Shown: positions 33,304 to 42,206 of the stretch, piece by piece
How the letters are laid out: every line of letters starts with the position of its first letter
Numbering within the stretch: the first letter of the stretch is position 1
DNA from: Clostridiales bacterium
Lineage (GTDB): Bacteria; Bacillota; Clostridia; Christensenellales; Pumilibacteraceae
DNA length: 64,000 bases
Reading direction: 5' to 3'
Assembly: GCA_014799665.1 (NCBI GenBank)
Contig: JAAVHP010000007.1
Location: forward strand, 59,784-123,783
Notes under the pieces: generated by a model
Told to the model about the DNA's origin: nothing
The model's database searches: none
Seen by the model: the letters and a program-made list of their open reading frames with translations, nothing else
Position numbers and translations under genes: made by a program

Positions 33304-35949
33304 ATGGCAAAGAAATACTGCTATCTCTTCACCGAAGGCAACGCCGGAATGCGCGAGCTTTTGGGCGGTAAGGGCGCTAACCTTGCGGAAATGACCAACA
33401 TCGGTCTTCCCGTACCTCAGGGCTTCACCATCTCCACCGAAGCCTGCACGCAATACTACGAGGACGGTCGCAAGATTAACGACGGTATTCAAAAAGAAAT
33501 AATGACCTACATCGACAAGATGGAGAAGATCTGCGGCAAGAAGTTCGGCGACAAAGAGAACCCGCTTCTCGTTTCCGTTCGTTCGGGCGCTCGCGCTTCC
33601 ATGCCGGGCATGATGGACACCATCCTCAACCTCGGTCTTAACGAAACGGTCGTCAACACCATTGCCACCAAATCGGGCAACCCCCGCTGGGCATGGGACT
33701 GCTACCGCCGCTTCATCCAAATGTTCTCCGACGTCGTTATGGAAGTGGGCAAGAAATATTTCGAAAAGCTCATCGACGAGATGAAAGAGAAGAAGGGCGT
33801 AACTCAGGACGTAGACCTTAACGCCGACGACCTTAAAGCGCTCGCTATGCAGTTCAAAGCCGAGTACAAGAAACAGCTCGGCAAGGACTTCCCCGACGAT
33901 CCGAAGGAACAGCTTTTCGAAGCTATCAAAGCCGTTTTCCGTTCGTGGGACAACCCCCGCGCGAACATCTACCGCATGGACCACGACATTCCGTATTCGT
34001 GGGGCACGGCTGTCAACGTTCAGATGATGGCGTTCGGCAACATGGGCGACAACTGCGGCACGGGCGTTGCTTTCACGCGTAACCCCGCTACGGGCGAGAA
34101 AGGCCTTATGGGCGAGTTCCTTACCAACGCTCAGGGCGAGGACGTCGTTGCGGGCGTTCGCACTCCCATGCCCATCGAAAAGATGAAGGAGATATTCCCC
34201 AAGGTATACGAGCAGTTCCAGCAGGTCTGCAAGACTCTCGAAAACCACTACCGCGATATGCAGGATATGGAGTTCACTGTCGAGAACGAAAAGCTCTATA
34301 TGCTCCAAACCCGTAACGGCAAGCGCACCGCCGCCGCCGCTATCAAGATCGCCTGCGACCTCATCGACGAAAAGATGATAACCGAGAAAGAAGCGCTTAT
34401 GCAGATCGACGCCAAGTCGCTCGATATGCTTCTTCACCCGCAGTTCGACCCGAAAGCCCTTAAAGACGCCGACAAGAACAATGTCGTAGGCAAGGGCATT
34501 GCCGCTTCCCCCGGCGCCGCCGCAGGCACGATCGTATTCACCGCCGAGGACGCCGTTGTGGAAGGCAAGAAAGGCAACAAGGTCATACTCGTCCGTTTGG
34601 AAACCAGCCCCGAGGATATCGAGGGCATGAAGTACGCGCAGGGTATTCTTACCGTTCGCGGCGGACAGACCTCGCACGCTGCGGTCGTTGCGCGCGGCAT
34701 GGGTACCTGCTGCGTATCCGGCTGCGGTGATATCAAGATGGACGAGGAGAACAAGCAGTTCACTCTTGCCGGCAAGGTTTATAAGGAAGGCGACGCGCTG
34801 TCGCTCGACGGCTCGACCGGTAACATCTATAACATCATGATCCCCACCGTTCCCGCCGATCCCAACTCGGGCTACTTCGGCAGGATCATGGCTCTTGCGG
34901 ATAAGTATAAGGCTCTCGGCGTTCGCACCAACGCGGATACGCCCGCAGACGCTAAGCAAGCCGCCGCGTTCGGCGCGCAGGGTATCGGTCTTTGCCGTAC
35001 CGAGCATATGTTCTTCGATCCTCTGCGTATCGGCGCGTTCCGCGAAATGATCTGCGCCGACACCGTAGAGGAGCGCGAAGCCGCTCTTGCCAAGATCGAG
35101 CCCATGCAGCAAGCCGACTTCGAAGGGCTTATGGAAGCTCTCGAAGGTCAGCCTGTTACCATTCGTTTCCTCGATCCGCCGCTCCACGAATTCGTTCCCA
35201 CCGACGAAGCGGATATCGAAGCGCTCGCTAAGGCACAGGGCAAAACCGTTAACCAAATCAAACAGATAATAAGCGATCTCCACGAGTTCAACCCGATGAT
35301 GGGTCACCGCGGCTGCCGCTTGACCGTAACGTATCCCGAAATAGCCGTTATGCAGACCAAAGCGGTCATCAAAGCGGCTATCGCGGTCCAGAAACGCCAC
35401 GCTAAGTGGAAGGTCGTTCCCGAAATCATGATCCCGCTTACCGGCGAAGTCAAGGAAATGGCGTTCGTTAAGAAGGTTGTCGTTAAGACCGCCGACGAGA
35501 TCATCAAGGCTTCGGGCGTCAACCTCAAATACGAGGTCGGCACCATGATCGAGATCCCGAGAGCGGCGCTTACCGCCGACGAGATCGCCAAGGAAGCCGA
35601 GTTCTTCTGCTTCGGCACGAACGACTTGACCCAAATGACGTTCGGTTTCAGCCGCGACGACGCGGGCAAGTTCCTCCCCAGCTATTACAGTAACAAGATT
35701 TACGAGTTCGATCCGTTCGCTAAGCTCGACACGACGGGCGTAGGCAAGCTCATGGAAATGGCTGTCACCCTCGGCAAGAAAGAGCGTAAGACCCTTCACT
35801 GCGGTATCTGCGGCGAACACGGCGGCGATCCCTCGTCCATCGAGTTCTGCCACCAGATCGGCTTGAACTACGTATCCTGCTCGCCGTACCGCGTTCCGAT
35901 CGCCAGATTGGCTGCCGCGCAGGCGAATATCAAAAACCCGAGAAAATAA
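33304..35949 (+). CDS. ppdK: Pyruvate, phosphate dikinase
   Basis: Interconverts pyruvate/ATP/Pi and PEP/AMP/PPi; in fermentative Clostridia it often serves glycolysis. 881 residues with three domains: N-terminal ATP-grasp (KGANLAEMTNIGLPVPQGFTI), the central swivelling domain with the phosphorylated His458 in GGQTSHAAVVARGMG, and the C-terminal TIM barrel with FGTNDLTQMTFGFSRDD and the active-site Cys in CGICGEHGGDP. Start at ATG 33304 behind AAGGAG. Codon use is strongly biased (C-ending codons, few rare codons), consistent with high expression. Monocistronic. Confidence 0.97.
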   Translation: MAKKYCYLFTEGNAGMRELLGGKGANLAEMTNIGLPVPQGFTISTEACTQYYEDGRKINDGIQKEIMTYIDKMEKICGKKFGDKENPLLVSVRSGARASMPGMMDTILNLGLNETVVNTIATKSGNPRWAWDCYRRFIQMFSDVVMEVGKKYFEKLIDEMKEKKGVTQDVDLNADDLKALAMQFKAEYKKQLGKDFPDDPKEQLFEAIKAVFRSWDNPRANIYRMDHDIPYSWGTAVNVQMMAFGNMGDNCGTGVAFTRNPATGEKGLMGEFLTNAQGEDVVAGVRTPMPIEKMKEIFPKVYEQFQQVCKTLENHYRDMQDMEFTVENEKLYMLQTRNGKRTAAAAIKIACDLIDEKMITEKEALMQIDAKSLDMLLHPQFDPKALKDADKNNVVGKGIAASPGAAAGTIVFTAEDAVVEGKKGNKVILVRLETSPEDIEGMKYAQGILTVRGGQTSHAAVVARGMGTCCVSGCGDIKMDEENKQFTLAGKVYKEGDALSLDGSTGNIYNIMIPTVPADPNSGYFGRIMALADKYKALGVRTNADTPADAKQAAAFGAQGIGLCRTEHMFFDPLRIGAFREMICADTVEEREAALAKIEPMQQADFEGLMEALEGQPVTIRFLDPPLHEFVPTDEADIEALAKAQGKTVNQIKQIISDLHEFNPMMGHRGCRLTVTYPEIAVMQTKAVIKAAIAVQKRHAKWKVVPEIMIPLTGEVKEMAFVKKVVVKTADEIIKASGVNLKYEVGTMIEIPRAALTADEIAKEAEFFCFGTNDLTQMTFGFSRDDAGKFLPSYYSNKIYEFDPFAKLDTTGVGKLMEMAVTLGKKERKTLHCGICGEHGGDPSSIEFCHQIGLNYVSCSPYRVPIARLAAAQANIKNPRK

Positions 35950-35967
35950 TTTTAAGGATAACGAAAG

Positions 35968-35992
35968 AGGAGGGCGAAAGCCTTCCTTTTTT
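35968..35992 (+). terminator. Terminator of ppdK
   Basis: GGAGGGC-GAAA-GCCTTCC stem (one wobble) followed by six T. Confidence 0.8.
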
Positions 35993-36217
35993 GTTTTTCT
36001 TAACGTGCAACGCGAAACGGCAAAATATTAGGTAGTATAATTTAAAGTTGCGCTCGACGCTTCGTCGGGCGTTTCACTTGAAAACCATTCACACACGGTT
36101 ATATTTTTAACCAAAGCTTTTGATCTTCGGTTTATATCTAATAATGCTTGATTTTTTTCGTAAAAAATTATAAAATGTAATCAAATGGTTTCATATAATA
36201 TCACAAGGAAGGTTTTT

Positions 36218-39200
36218 ATGAAAAATAAGAAGATAATTTCTATTTTAAGTTGTTTGCTTGCGGTAATACTCTCGTTTAGTTTTGTGGGCTGCAACAAAAG
36301 CAGCGGAGGAGATTCCGAACCCCCTACGGGTCCCTCTACCTCAGTTGATGATCCCTCTACTTCGGTTGACGATCCTGTTACTTCGTTTGAGGGCCCCGTT
36401 GCTCCGGTTGAGTCTACCGAGACGGTTGAAGTTAAAAATGCCACCGCCGCCGAGATTACGGGCGGCTATGAAAAGGGTACTGCGCGTGCAACGCAAACAA
36501 GCGAGTATCTCGGCGCGGTTGACAAAGTTGTAAAACCCGTAAAGGAAGTAATGGACGAGCATGAAACCTACGGCGTAACCCAATATCCCTATTACGGGAG
36601 AAATCTTAAAACTTCGACTAATAACAGGGACGCGATTTACTGGGAAAGTATTTCGCTGTTACCTCAACCGACGTGGAGATCGCGCGGTATATACAACGGT
36701 ATAGACGCCGAGGGCTATCTTTTGAAGAACGGTCAGCGTATCCTTGCCAATAGTGACGACGTGGACGAGGACGATGAAGATGAAGAGGGCGAGGTTATTT
36801 CGGGCGGTGAAGACGCGGGCCTTGAAGAGGGCGAAGAAGTCGTCGAGGGCTCTACGACCGTAAATGAGCAGTTTAATAAAAAATATAGAATGTTGTACAA
36901 GCATACGGCGTCTATTACAATGTACGGCGGCGGGCTTTCGGACAAAGAACCCCGTATAGTCAAGAAAATTACGGCTTTAACTCATGCGAAACTTGCTTCT
37001 ACCACGATTACGGGTTTATATGCGCCCGCGGGTGAAGTTATTAAGATCGAGATACCCGAGGCAGAGTATAAAGCTGCCGGCGGAATTGCCGTGTATATCG
37101 GTCAGAACTATAACCTTGACCAGCAGGTCGCTGTGGAATTTACTTCGAGCGGAGTAAAGGGCAACGGCTTTACACGTATGACCGATATTTTAAGCAAATT
37201 CGAGCTCAGGGATAAATACAAAAACGTTACCATTGAAAACGGTATAGCCACTGCGTACGTCGGTTCTTTCCTTGGCGGACCTATCTATTTTCGTCCTATA
37301 AATAACAGTGTGGAACGCAAGGTTTCCGTAACTATTTCCGGCGCGGTAAGATACCAGCACTTTATTCTCGGCGTAACCACTCCCGAGGAGTACGAGTTCA
37401 ACAAATCTTCAACCGCACCCTATTTCGATCTAGAGGTATTCGACTCCGTTCGTTTTACGACACATAAATATGCGTCGTCGAACGGGCTTGCGCTTAAAGA
37501 CTTCACTTACGAAAACTGCACCGACGCGGCTGTTCTTTGGGATAAGATTGCCGAGGTTTCGACCCGCGTAAAGGCGAACGGTCTTTCGGGTGCAAGTGCC
37601 CCCGTGTATATTATAGGTGACTGTTACATAGCTGCGGGCGCGGCGTTTGCCAACCCCGGACGAAACGGTGTAGTTTGTCCCCCGAGCTGGCTTGCGGAAG
37701 CACTCAATTACAATCATTTCGTCAACAGCGGAAGCTGGGGCACCATGCACGAATATAACCATTGCTGGCAAGGCTACGGTCTGAAAAACGGCGGTGAAGT
37801 AACCAATAACGCAACTACGTTAATTTCATATTCGCTTTATACGAGAATTTCCGCGGGCAGAACGTCCGCTACGGGCTGGGGCAACGGCGGCTGGAACAGG
37901 TTTACGGATCCGTCTAAATCGCTTGGCGAGCTTTTGGTAAACGGCAGAAACGGCAGTGCCCGTGAAGATTTGTCGGTATATGCAACGCTTTTACACAATA
38001 TCGGTCAGGATAAGTTTATAGCCGCGGCGAAAGGCGGTAAGGACAGCGGTGCAACCACTTACTTCAATAACCTCGTAAGCGCCACCCATCTTGATATGAC
38101 GTACTACTTTACAAGCGTACTTAATCTCGGTGTGGGAACGTCAAGGGGCGTATCTCAGGCGGCGGTAGATGCGGCGCAGGCTAAAAATTATCCCATGTTC
38201 GTGCCTGTTTCTTCCGTATATCAGGTAGGCAGAAGCATTATTTACGACGGCAAAAAGGAATACATAACGACCGCTCAGCCCTTTTCTTACGGCACGGGCG
38301 AGTTCACGATGGATTTCACCAACAAGAATAATTTCAAGGGCAATAGCTTTGCAAGCAAGGCGCTCGTAGTTCCCGACGGCTTTACCGTAACGGTTAAAAG
38401 CGTTACTCAGCCTGCGAACGGCACGGTTGCGAAACTTGACGGCAACAAAGTAAAGTACACTCCCAAGTCGGGCGCGGCTTATTCGGGTAATTTCATCGTA
38501 ACCCTCGGTATTACCAAAGACGACGAAGCTTTCACGGTTGAAGACATAGACCTTGTAATAAACCTCAAACAGGGAATTATTTCGACCTTATACAGAACTA
38601 CTTATACGTATGACGAAGCTTCGAGTATGCCTTCATCCGACGCGGTTTATAACGAGCAGACGAAAACCTTCGATTTCGGTAGCTATGCGTCAACCGAAAC
38701 AAGGAAAAACGTTTGCACGCAGGAAACCAATACGCAGATTTGGGGCTCGGGCAGAAACTATCTCGACGACACATTTGATAAAACCGTTTCAAACACGGAA
38801 GGTCATTACAAGGCGTTGGAAGTAGGTAAGACGATACAGACGCTTGACGGCGTTATGTATTTTTCCGCCGCCAACACTTACCGTTTTACGCTTAAAGGCA
38901 GAGGCAAAGGAACGCTTTATCTCTCATACGATAAGGGCGCTACCTGGGAAAAGGCGTTTACGTTCGACAGGAATAGCGGTACCGCTTACGTAGCAAACGA
39001 GTATTACGAGCATGAGCTTACGTCAAACAATAGTTTTGTTTATTTTAAGGTCGTGCTTAATGTAAAAAATGACTGGCAGGATTTCTTCGGTATCGGCGTA
39101 GCGGCTAAACAGTCCAACGGCAGTTTTTCGGCATTCAGCGATGCAAGCGCGATTGCGGAGGCGAGCATTGATGCAAAATTGGAAGAGTCCAAGAAATTCG

Positions 39201-40129
39201 AAACGGATTACCACTTCGAGAGCAACTACACTTATAAGTACTCGGGCATTGAAAATATATCTGCTTCGACTATGTCGCTTGTTTCCGTAAACTACGAGTC
39301 CTGGGACGACACTTTACTCATTGCAAATATGTTTGACGGTAAAGCAGATACGTATTTCCATTCCAAAGGCGGTGCGGAGAACTATATTACCGCAGATAAG
39401 CCGTTAGAGCTTGTCGTTGATTTAGGTTCCGTACGCAAGGTAAATAGAGTTACCTTCAATGGCTACAAGGGCGACTATAAGAATAAAAACAACGGCATGG
39501 TTAAGAGCTTCAAACTTTACGGCAGTAAGGACGGCACAAATTACACGATTTTAACCGAACAAGTCGATGCTGTGACTAATGACGCAAGAAATAAGACTTA
39601 TAGTTTCGACGCTGCGGAAATAAAGTATTATAAGCTGGTAGTAACCAAGACCGATAACGGTCGCTATTTTGCAATGAACAGCATCGATTTCTCGTACGGT
39701 ATAGTTTTTGCCAACGGAAATATGGCAACGCCCCACGACGAAAACGTCATTTATTCGGGCGAATGGGGAACAAAAAACACTCTTTGCGATTACGGCATAA
39801 TCTACACTGCGGAAGCGGGCAGCAGCGTTTCGTACACCTTTACCGGTACGCGGGTTGCATATTTTGCCGAAAAGTCCTCTGATTACGGCACGGTTGATAT
39901 CTATATTGACGGAGTGCTTGTCGCATCGGACGTAAGTCTTTCCGCAAGCAATCCCAATATTCAGGTGTCGGAAACGCTTTACAACTCGTTCGGTGAATCA
40001 AACGCAGTAAAAGCGGGTTCGCTTGCATATATTTATTCCGGCGACGCACTTGCGCAAGGCGAGCACGTCTTGAAGATTGTAGGCAAAAGCGGTTCGTTCA
40101 ATGTGGACGCATTTGCATATTGGAACTGA
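36218..40129 (+). CDS. M60-type (enhancin-like) metalloprotease lipoprotein with carbohydrate-binding domains
   Basis: 1303 residues. A lipoprotein signal (FSFVGCNKSSGG) is followed by a linker with repeated P-S-T-S-V-D-D units. The gluzincin motif H511-E-Y-N-H515 with E527 (HEYNH...GGE) is that of peptidase family M60, known for cleaving glycosylated mucins. Towards the C-terminus an F5/8-type C (CBM32-like) domain lies near 1030-1170 (ANMFDGKADTYFHS ... LVVDLGSVRKVNRVTF), and a last beta-sandwich (VSYTFTGTRVAYFAE ... GEHVLKIVG) may bind sugar too. ATG 36218 follows AAGGAAGG; an in-frame upstream ATG at 36185 lacks a ribosome site. Suggests a mucus-associated gut host. Confidence 0.88.
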   Translation: MKNKKIISILSCLLAVILSFSFVGCNKSSGGDSEPPTGPSTSVDDPSTSVDDPVTSFEGPVAPVESTETVEVKNATAAEITGGYEKGTARATQTSEYLGAVDKVVKPVKEVMDEHETYGVTQYPYYGRNLKTSTNNRDAIYWESISLLPQPTWRSRGIYNGIDAEGYLLKNGQRILANSDDVDEDDEDEEGEVISGGEDAGLEEGEEVVEGSTTVNEQFNKKYRMLYKHTASITMYGGGLSDKEPRIVKKITALTHAKLASTTITGLYAPAGEVIKIEIPEAEYKAAGGIAVYIGQNYNLDQQVAVEFTSSGVKGNGFTRMTDILSKFELRDKYKNVTIENGIATAYVGSFLGGPIYFRPINNSVERKVSVTISGAVRYQHFILGVTTPEEYEFNKSSTAPYFDLEVFDSVRFTTHKYASSNGLALKDFTYENCTDAAVLWDKIAEVSTRVKANGLSGASAPVYIIGDCYIAAGAAFANPGRNGVVCPPSWLAEALNYNHFVNSGSWGTMHEYNHCWQGYGLKNGGEVTNNATTLISYSLYTRISAGRTSATGWGNGGWNRFTDPSKSLGELLVNGRNGSAREDLSVYATLLHNIGQDKFIAAAKGGKDSGATTYFNNLVSATHLDMTYYFTSVLNLGVGTSRGVSQAAVDAAQAKNYPMFVPVSSVYQVGRSIIYDGKKEYITTAQPFSYGTGEFTMDFTNKNNFKGNSFASKALVVPDGFTVTVKSVTQPANGTVAKLDGNKVKYTPKSGAAYSGNFIVTLGITKDDEAFTVEDIDLVINLKQGIISTLYRTTYTYDEASSMPSSDAVYNEQTKTFDFGSYASTETRKNVCTQETNTQIWGSGRNYLDDTFDKTVSNTEGHYKALEVGKTIQTLDGVMYFSAANTYRFTLKGRGKGTLYLSYDKGATWEKAFTFDRNSGTAYVANEYYEHELTSNNSFVYFKVVLNVKNDWQDFFGIGVAAKQSNGSFSAFSDASAIAEASIDAKLEESKKFETDYHFESNYTYKYSGIENISASTMSLVSVNYESWDDTLLIANMFDGKADTYFHSKGGAENYITADKPLELVVDLGSVRKVNRVTFNGYKGDYKNKNNGMVKSFKLYGSKDGTNYTILTEQVDAVTNDARNKTYSFDAAEIKYYKLVVTKTDNGRYFAMNSIDFSYGIVFANGNMATPHDENVIYSGEWGTKNTLCDYGIIYTAEAGSSVSYTFTGTRVAYFAEKSSDYGTVDIYIDGVLVASDVSLSASNPNIQVSETLYNSFGESNAVKAGSLAYIYSGDALAQGEHVLKIVGKSGSFNVDAFAYWN

Positions 40130-40196
40130 ATCGCCCATTATAGTAACACGGCTGCACAGGTGAACATAAAAACCCGAGAAAGTAATTAATAAGTCT

Positions 40197-40235
40197 AACC
40201 GCTCGCACTGTATCGTGCGGGCGGTTATATTTTTA
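40197..40235 (+). terminator. Terminator of the M60 gene
   Basis: AACCGCTCGCAC and GTGCGGGCGGTT (one wobble), loop TGTATC, then ATATTTTT. Confidence 0.85.
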
Positions 40236-40321
40236 AATGCTTTCGTAGCGCCGTTTGACAAATCGGGAATTTTTCGATATAATGTTTTTATCGAGATTGC
40301 GTACCGAATACGGGGTAGATC

Positions 40322-40867
40322 ATGGGCAAACAAATCAACTATTGGCTTGATTACGACGGTTTTTTAAAGATAGCGGAAACGGCTTTGCAAAAAGGCTGTG
40401 AGATCTTAAAGAAAGAAAACGGAAAGGTTATCCGCGGTAATGATATTTCATTGATCACGCCTAATTGTTTCGATTATTTTTTTCACTATCCGCCCGCGGG
40501 AGAAGTAAAGATCGGGGCTTTCGAGGATGGGCGAGAGTACGTAGACAGCGGCTACACGCCGTCGGGGAATACTTTGATAGAAGCGGGTTTTTCCCGTATT
40601 TCGTACGATGCAAAAACCATTAGCAGAGCAAGACTTTTTGTTATAAGCGGCTACTATGATAAAAACGACGAGTGGGTCCCGCGCCCCGATTGCATGACGA
40701 AATTATTTTCAAGCCTTGAACGCGTCGCAAAAAAGGTCGCCCCGCGCAACGTGGAAACATTTGAATACGTAACTCCGAACGGAGAAAAGACAGTCCGTAA
40801 ATACGTTTTCTACGTTTCGCCAGTTTGCGCACAGTTTATTGAAAAATATCAAATTAAAAAATATTAA
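40322..40867 (+). CDS. Hypothetical protein
   Basis: A 181-residue soluble protein, no signal or membrane segment. Mixed alpha/beta composition with several aromatic runs (FDYFFHYPPAGEVKIGAF, VFYVSPVCAQFIEKYQI). Family not recognised. It stands alone between the M60 terminator and the acyltransferase promoter, and its base composition matches its neighbours. Confidence 0.55.
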   Translation: MGKQINYWLDYDGFLKIAETALQKGCEILKKENGKVIRGNDISLITPNCFDYFFHYPPAGEVKIGAFEDGREYVDSGYTPSGNTLIEAGFSRISYDAKTISRARLFVISGYYDKNDEWVPRPDCMTKLFSSLERVAKKVAPRNVETFEYVTPNGEKTVRKYVFYVSPVCAQFIEKYQIKKY

Positions 40868-40987
40868 TTTGCTAATTTAACGCATTTTTTAAAAACTCAA
40901 TAGAATAAAATCATTCTATGAGATAATAATGCTTGATAAGGCTTATTCCAAGGAGTAGGCTTTTTATTTTGCTTAATATAAATAGAT

Positions 40988-41016
40988 TTGACTTTTTTGG
41001 GGCTGCGTGATATAAT
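40988..41016 (+). promoter_or_regulatory. Sigma-A promoter of the acyltransferase gene, predicted leaderless
   Basis: TTGACT (40988-40993), 17 bp, perfect TATAAT (41011-41016). Predicted +1 at 41023 is the G of the GTG start codon. Confidence 0.75.
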
Positions 41017-41022
41017 TTTAAT

Positions 41023-42204
41023 GTGAAAGAGCAAAAGAAACAGGAAAACTGGACGAAAAGACGGCACGCGCGAGTATTTGCGTTTTTACGCCCGATTTTC
41101 GGATTGTTTTGTAAACTGCGCTATCGCTATACCGCCGCAAAAAGCGGTTTGAAAAAAGGTCCGTATCTTATAATATCCAATCACCAGACTACTATGGACC
41201 CGTTCCTTCTTTCGCTGTCGTTCAAGTTTCCCGTTTACTTCATGGCTTCGGACGATATATTTAATCTTAAAGTTTCGCCGCTCATTAGGTATCTCGTTGC
41301 GCCCATTCCCAAAAGCAAATCCGCAAGCGATCTGGCGGCGGTGCGAAACGTGGTGCGCGTAATTAAGGAGGGGGGAGCGGTCGGGATTTTTCCCGAGGGC
41401 AATCGCACGATTTCCGGCGGACAGTGGGAAATGACCGACGCGATCGCAAAGCTTGCCAAATTGGTTAAAGTACCGCTTGTGATCTACAATATAAAAGGCG
41501 GCTACGGCACCGACCCGCGCTGGGGACATTCAATAAGAAAAGGTCGCAGCACGGGGAGCGTGCGCAGAATAATATCGCCCGACGAGCTCAAAGATATACC
41601 GACCGAAGAATTGTTCGACGTAATCAAAACCGAGCTTGCGGTCGACGATACGCTTTCCGGTATAGCATACAAGAGCCGTAAACGCGCCGAGTATATAGAA
41701 CGCGCACTGTATCTGTGCCCCGTGTGCAACAACGTTTCGGTTATTTCGTCGCATAAGCATAAATTCAAATGCGCGCATTGCGGTACGGCTTCGACCTATA
41801 CGAATAAGCTTGCGATTTCTCCGCCCGTAAACGACTATACGCGCATATACGAGTGGTTCGAGTGGGAGCGCAAGGAAATCGTTAAAATGGTATCAAACGG
41901 TTTGGAAGTGTGCGACGACGGCATACTTTTCCGCGAAAGCGTTAAATTCAAAAGAAAGAAAAAGCTTGCGGGCGACCGCGTTTTGATAAATAAAGATAAT
42001 ATTATAATTGCCGATCGAAAGGAAGAACGCGTTTACCCTTTAAAGGATATTTCGGCTTTGACAATGGTCGGTAAAAAGAAATTCAATTTTTATTACGACG
42101 GGAAGATTTTGCAGGTCAAGGGCAATAAGCGGTTTTGCGCAATAAAATACGTGCATATTTTCGACGGGCTTAGGCGGATCGCCGAGCCGATAAGCGAGGG
42201 CTGA
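41023..42204 (+). CDS. PlsC-like acyltransferase with zinc-ribbon C-terminal domain
   Basis: Likely 1-acyl-glycerol-3-phosphate acyltransferase. 393 residues; the catalytic motif N53-H54-x4-D59 (SNHQTTMDPF) and FPEGNRT near 123-129 are both present. Beyond the usual ~230 residues there is an extra domain with a four-cysteine zinc ribbon (CPVCNNVSV ... FKCAHCGT) and a PH-like beta domain (about 300-385). GTG start sits exactly at the predicted transcription start, so the message is probably leaderless. A GltS-like transporter gene follows two bases later. Confidence 0.85.
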   Translation: MKEQKKQENWTKRRHARVFAFLRPIFGLFCKLRYRYTAAKSGLKKGPYLIISNHQTTMDPFLLSLSFKFPVYFMASDDIFNLKVSPLIRYLVAPIPKSKSASDLAAVRNVVRVIKEGGAVGIFPEGNRTISGGQWEMTDAIAKLAKLVKVPLVIYNIKGGYGTDPRWGHSIRKGRSTGSVRRIISPDELKDIPTEELFDVIKTELAVDDTLSGIAYKSRKRAEYIERALYLCPVCNNVSVISSHKHKFKCAHCGTASTYTNKLAISPPVNDYTRIYEWFEWERKEIVKMVSNGLEVCDDGILFRESVKFKRKKKLAGDRVLINKDNIIIADRKEERVYPLKDISALTMVGKKKFNFYYDGKILQVKGNKRFCAIKYVHIFDGLRRIAEPISEG

Positions 42205-42206
42205 TT

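Noticed and set aside
33286..35853. An 855-codon open frame antisense to ppdK, and a 524-codon one antisense to the M28-like gene (18973-20547)
   Set aside because: Both are by-products of strong codon bias in the true genes; their translations look like low-complexity shadow protein and have no ribosome sites or family motifs.
36185..36217. Upstream ATG as start of the M60 gene
   Set aside because: It lacks a ribosome site and would put 11 extra residues before a standard lipoprotein signal; ATG 36218 has AAGGAAGG.
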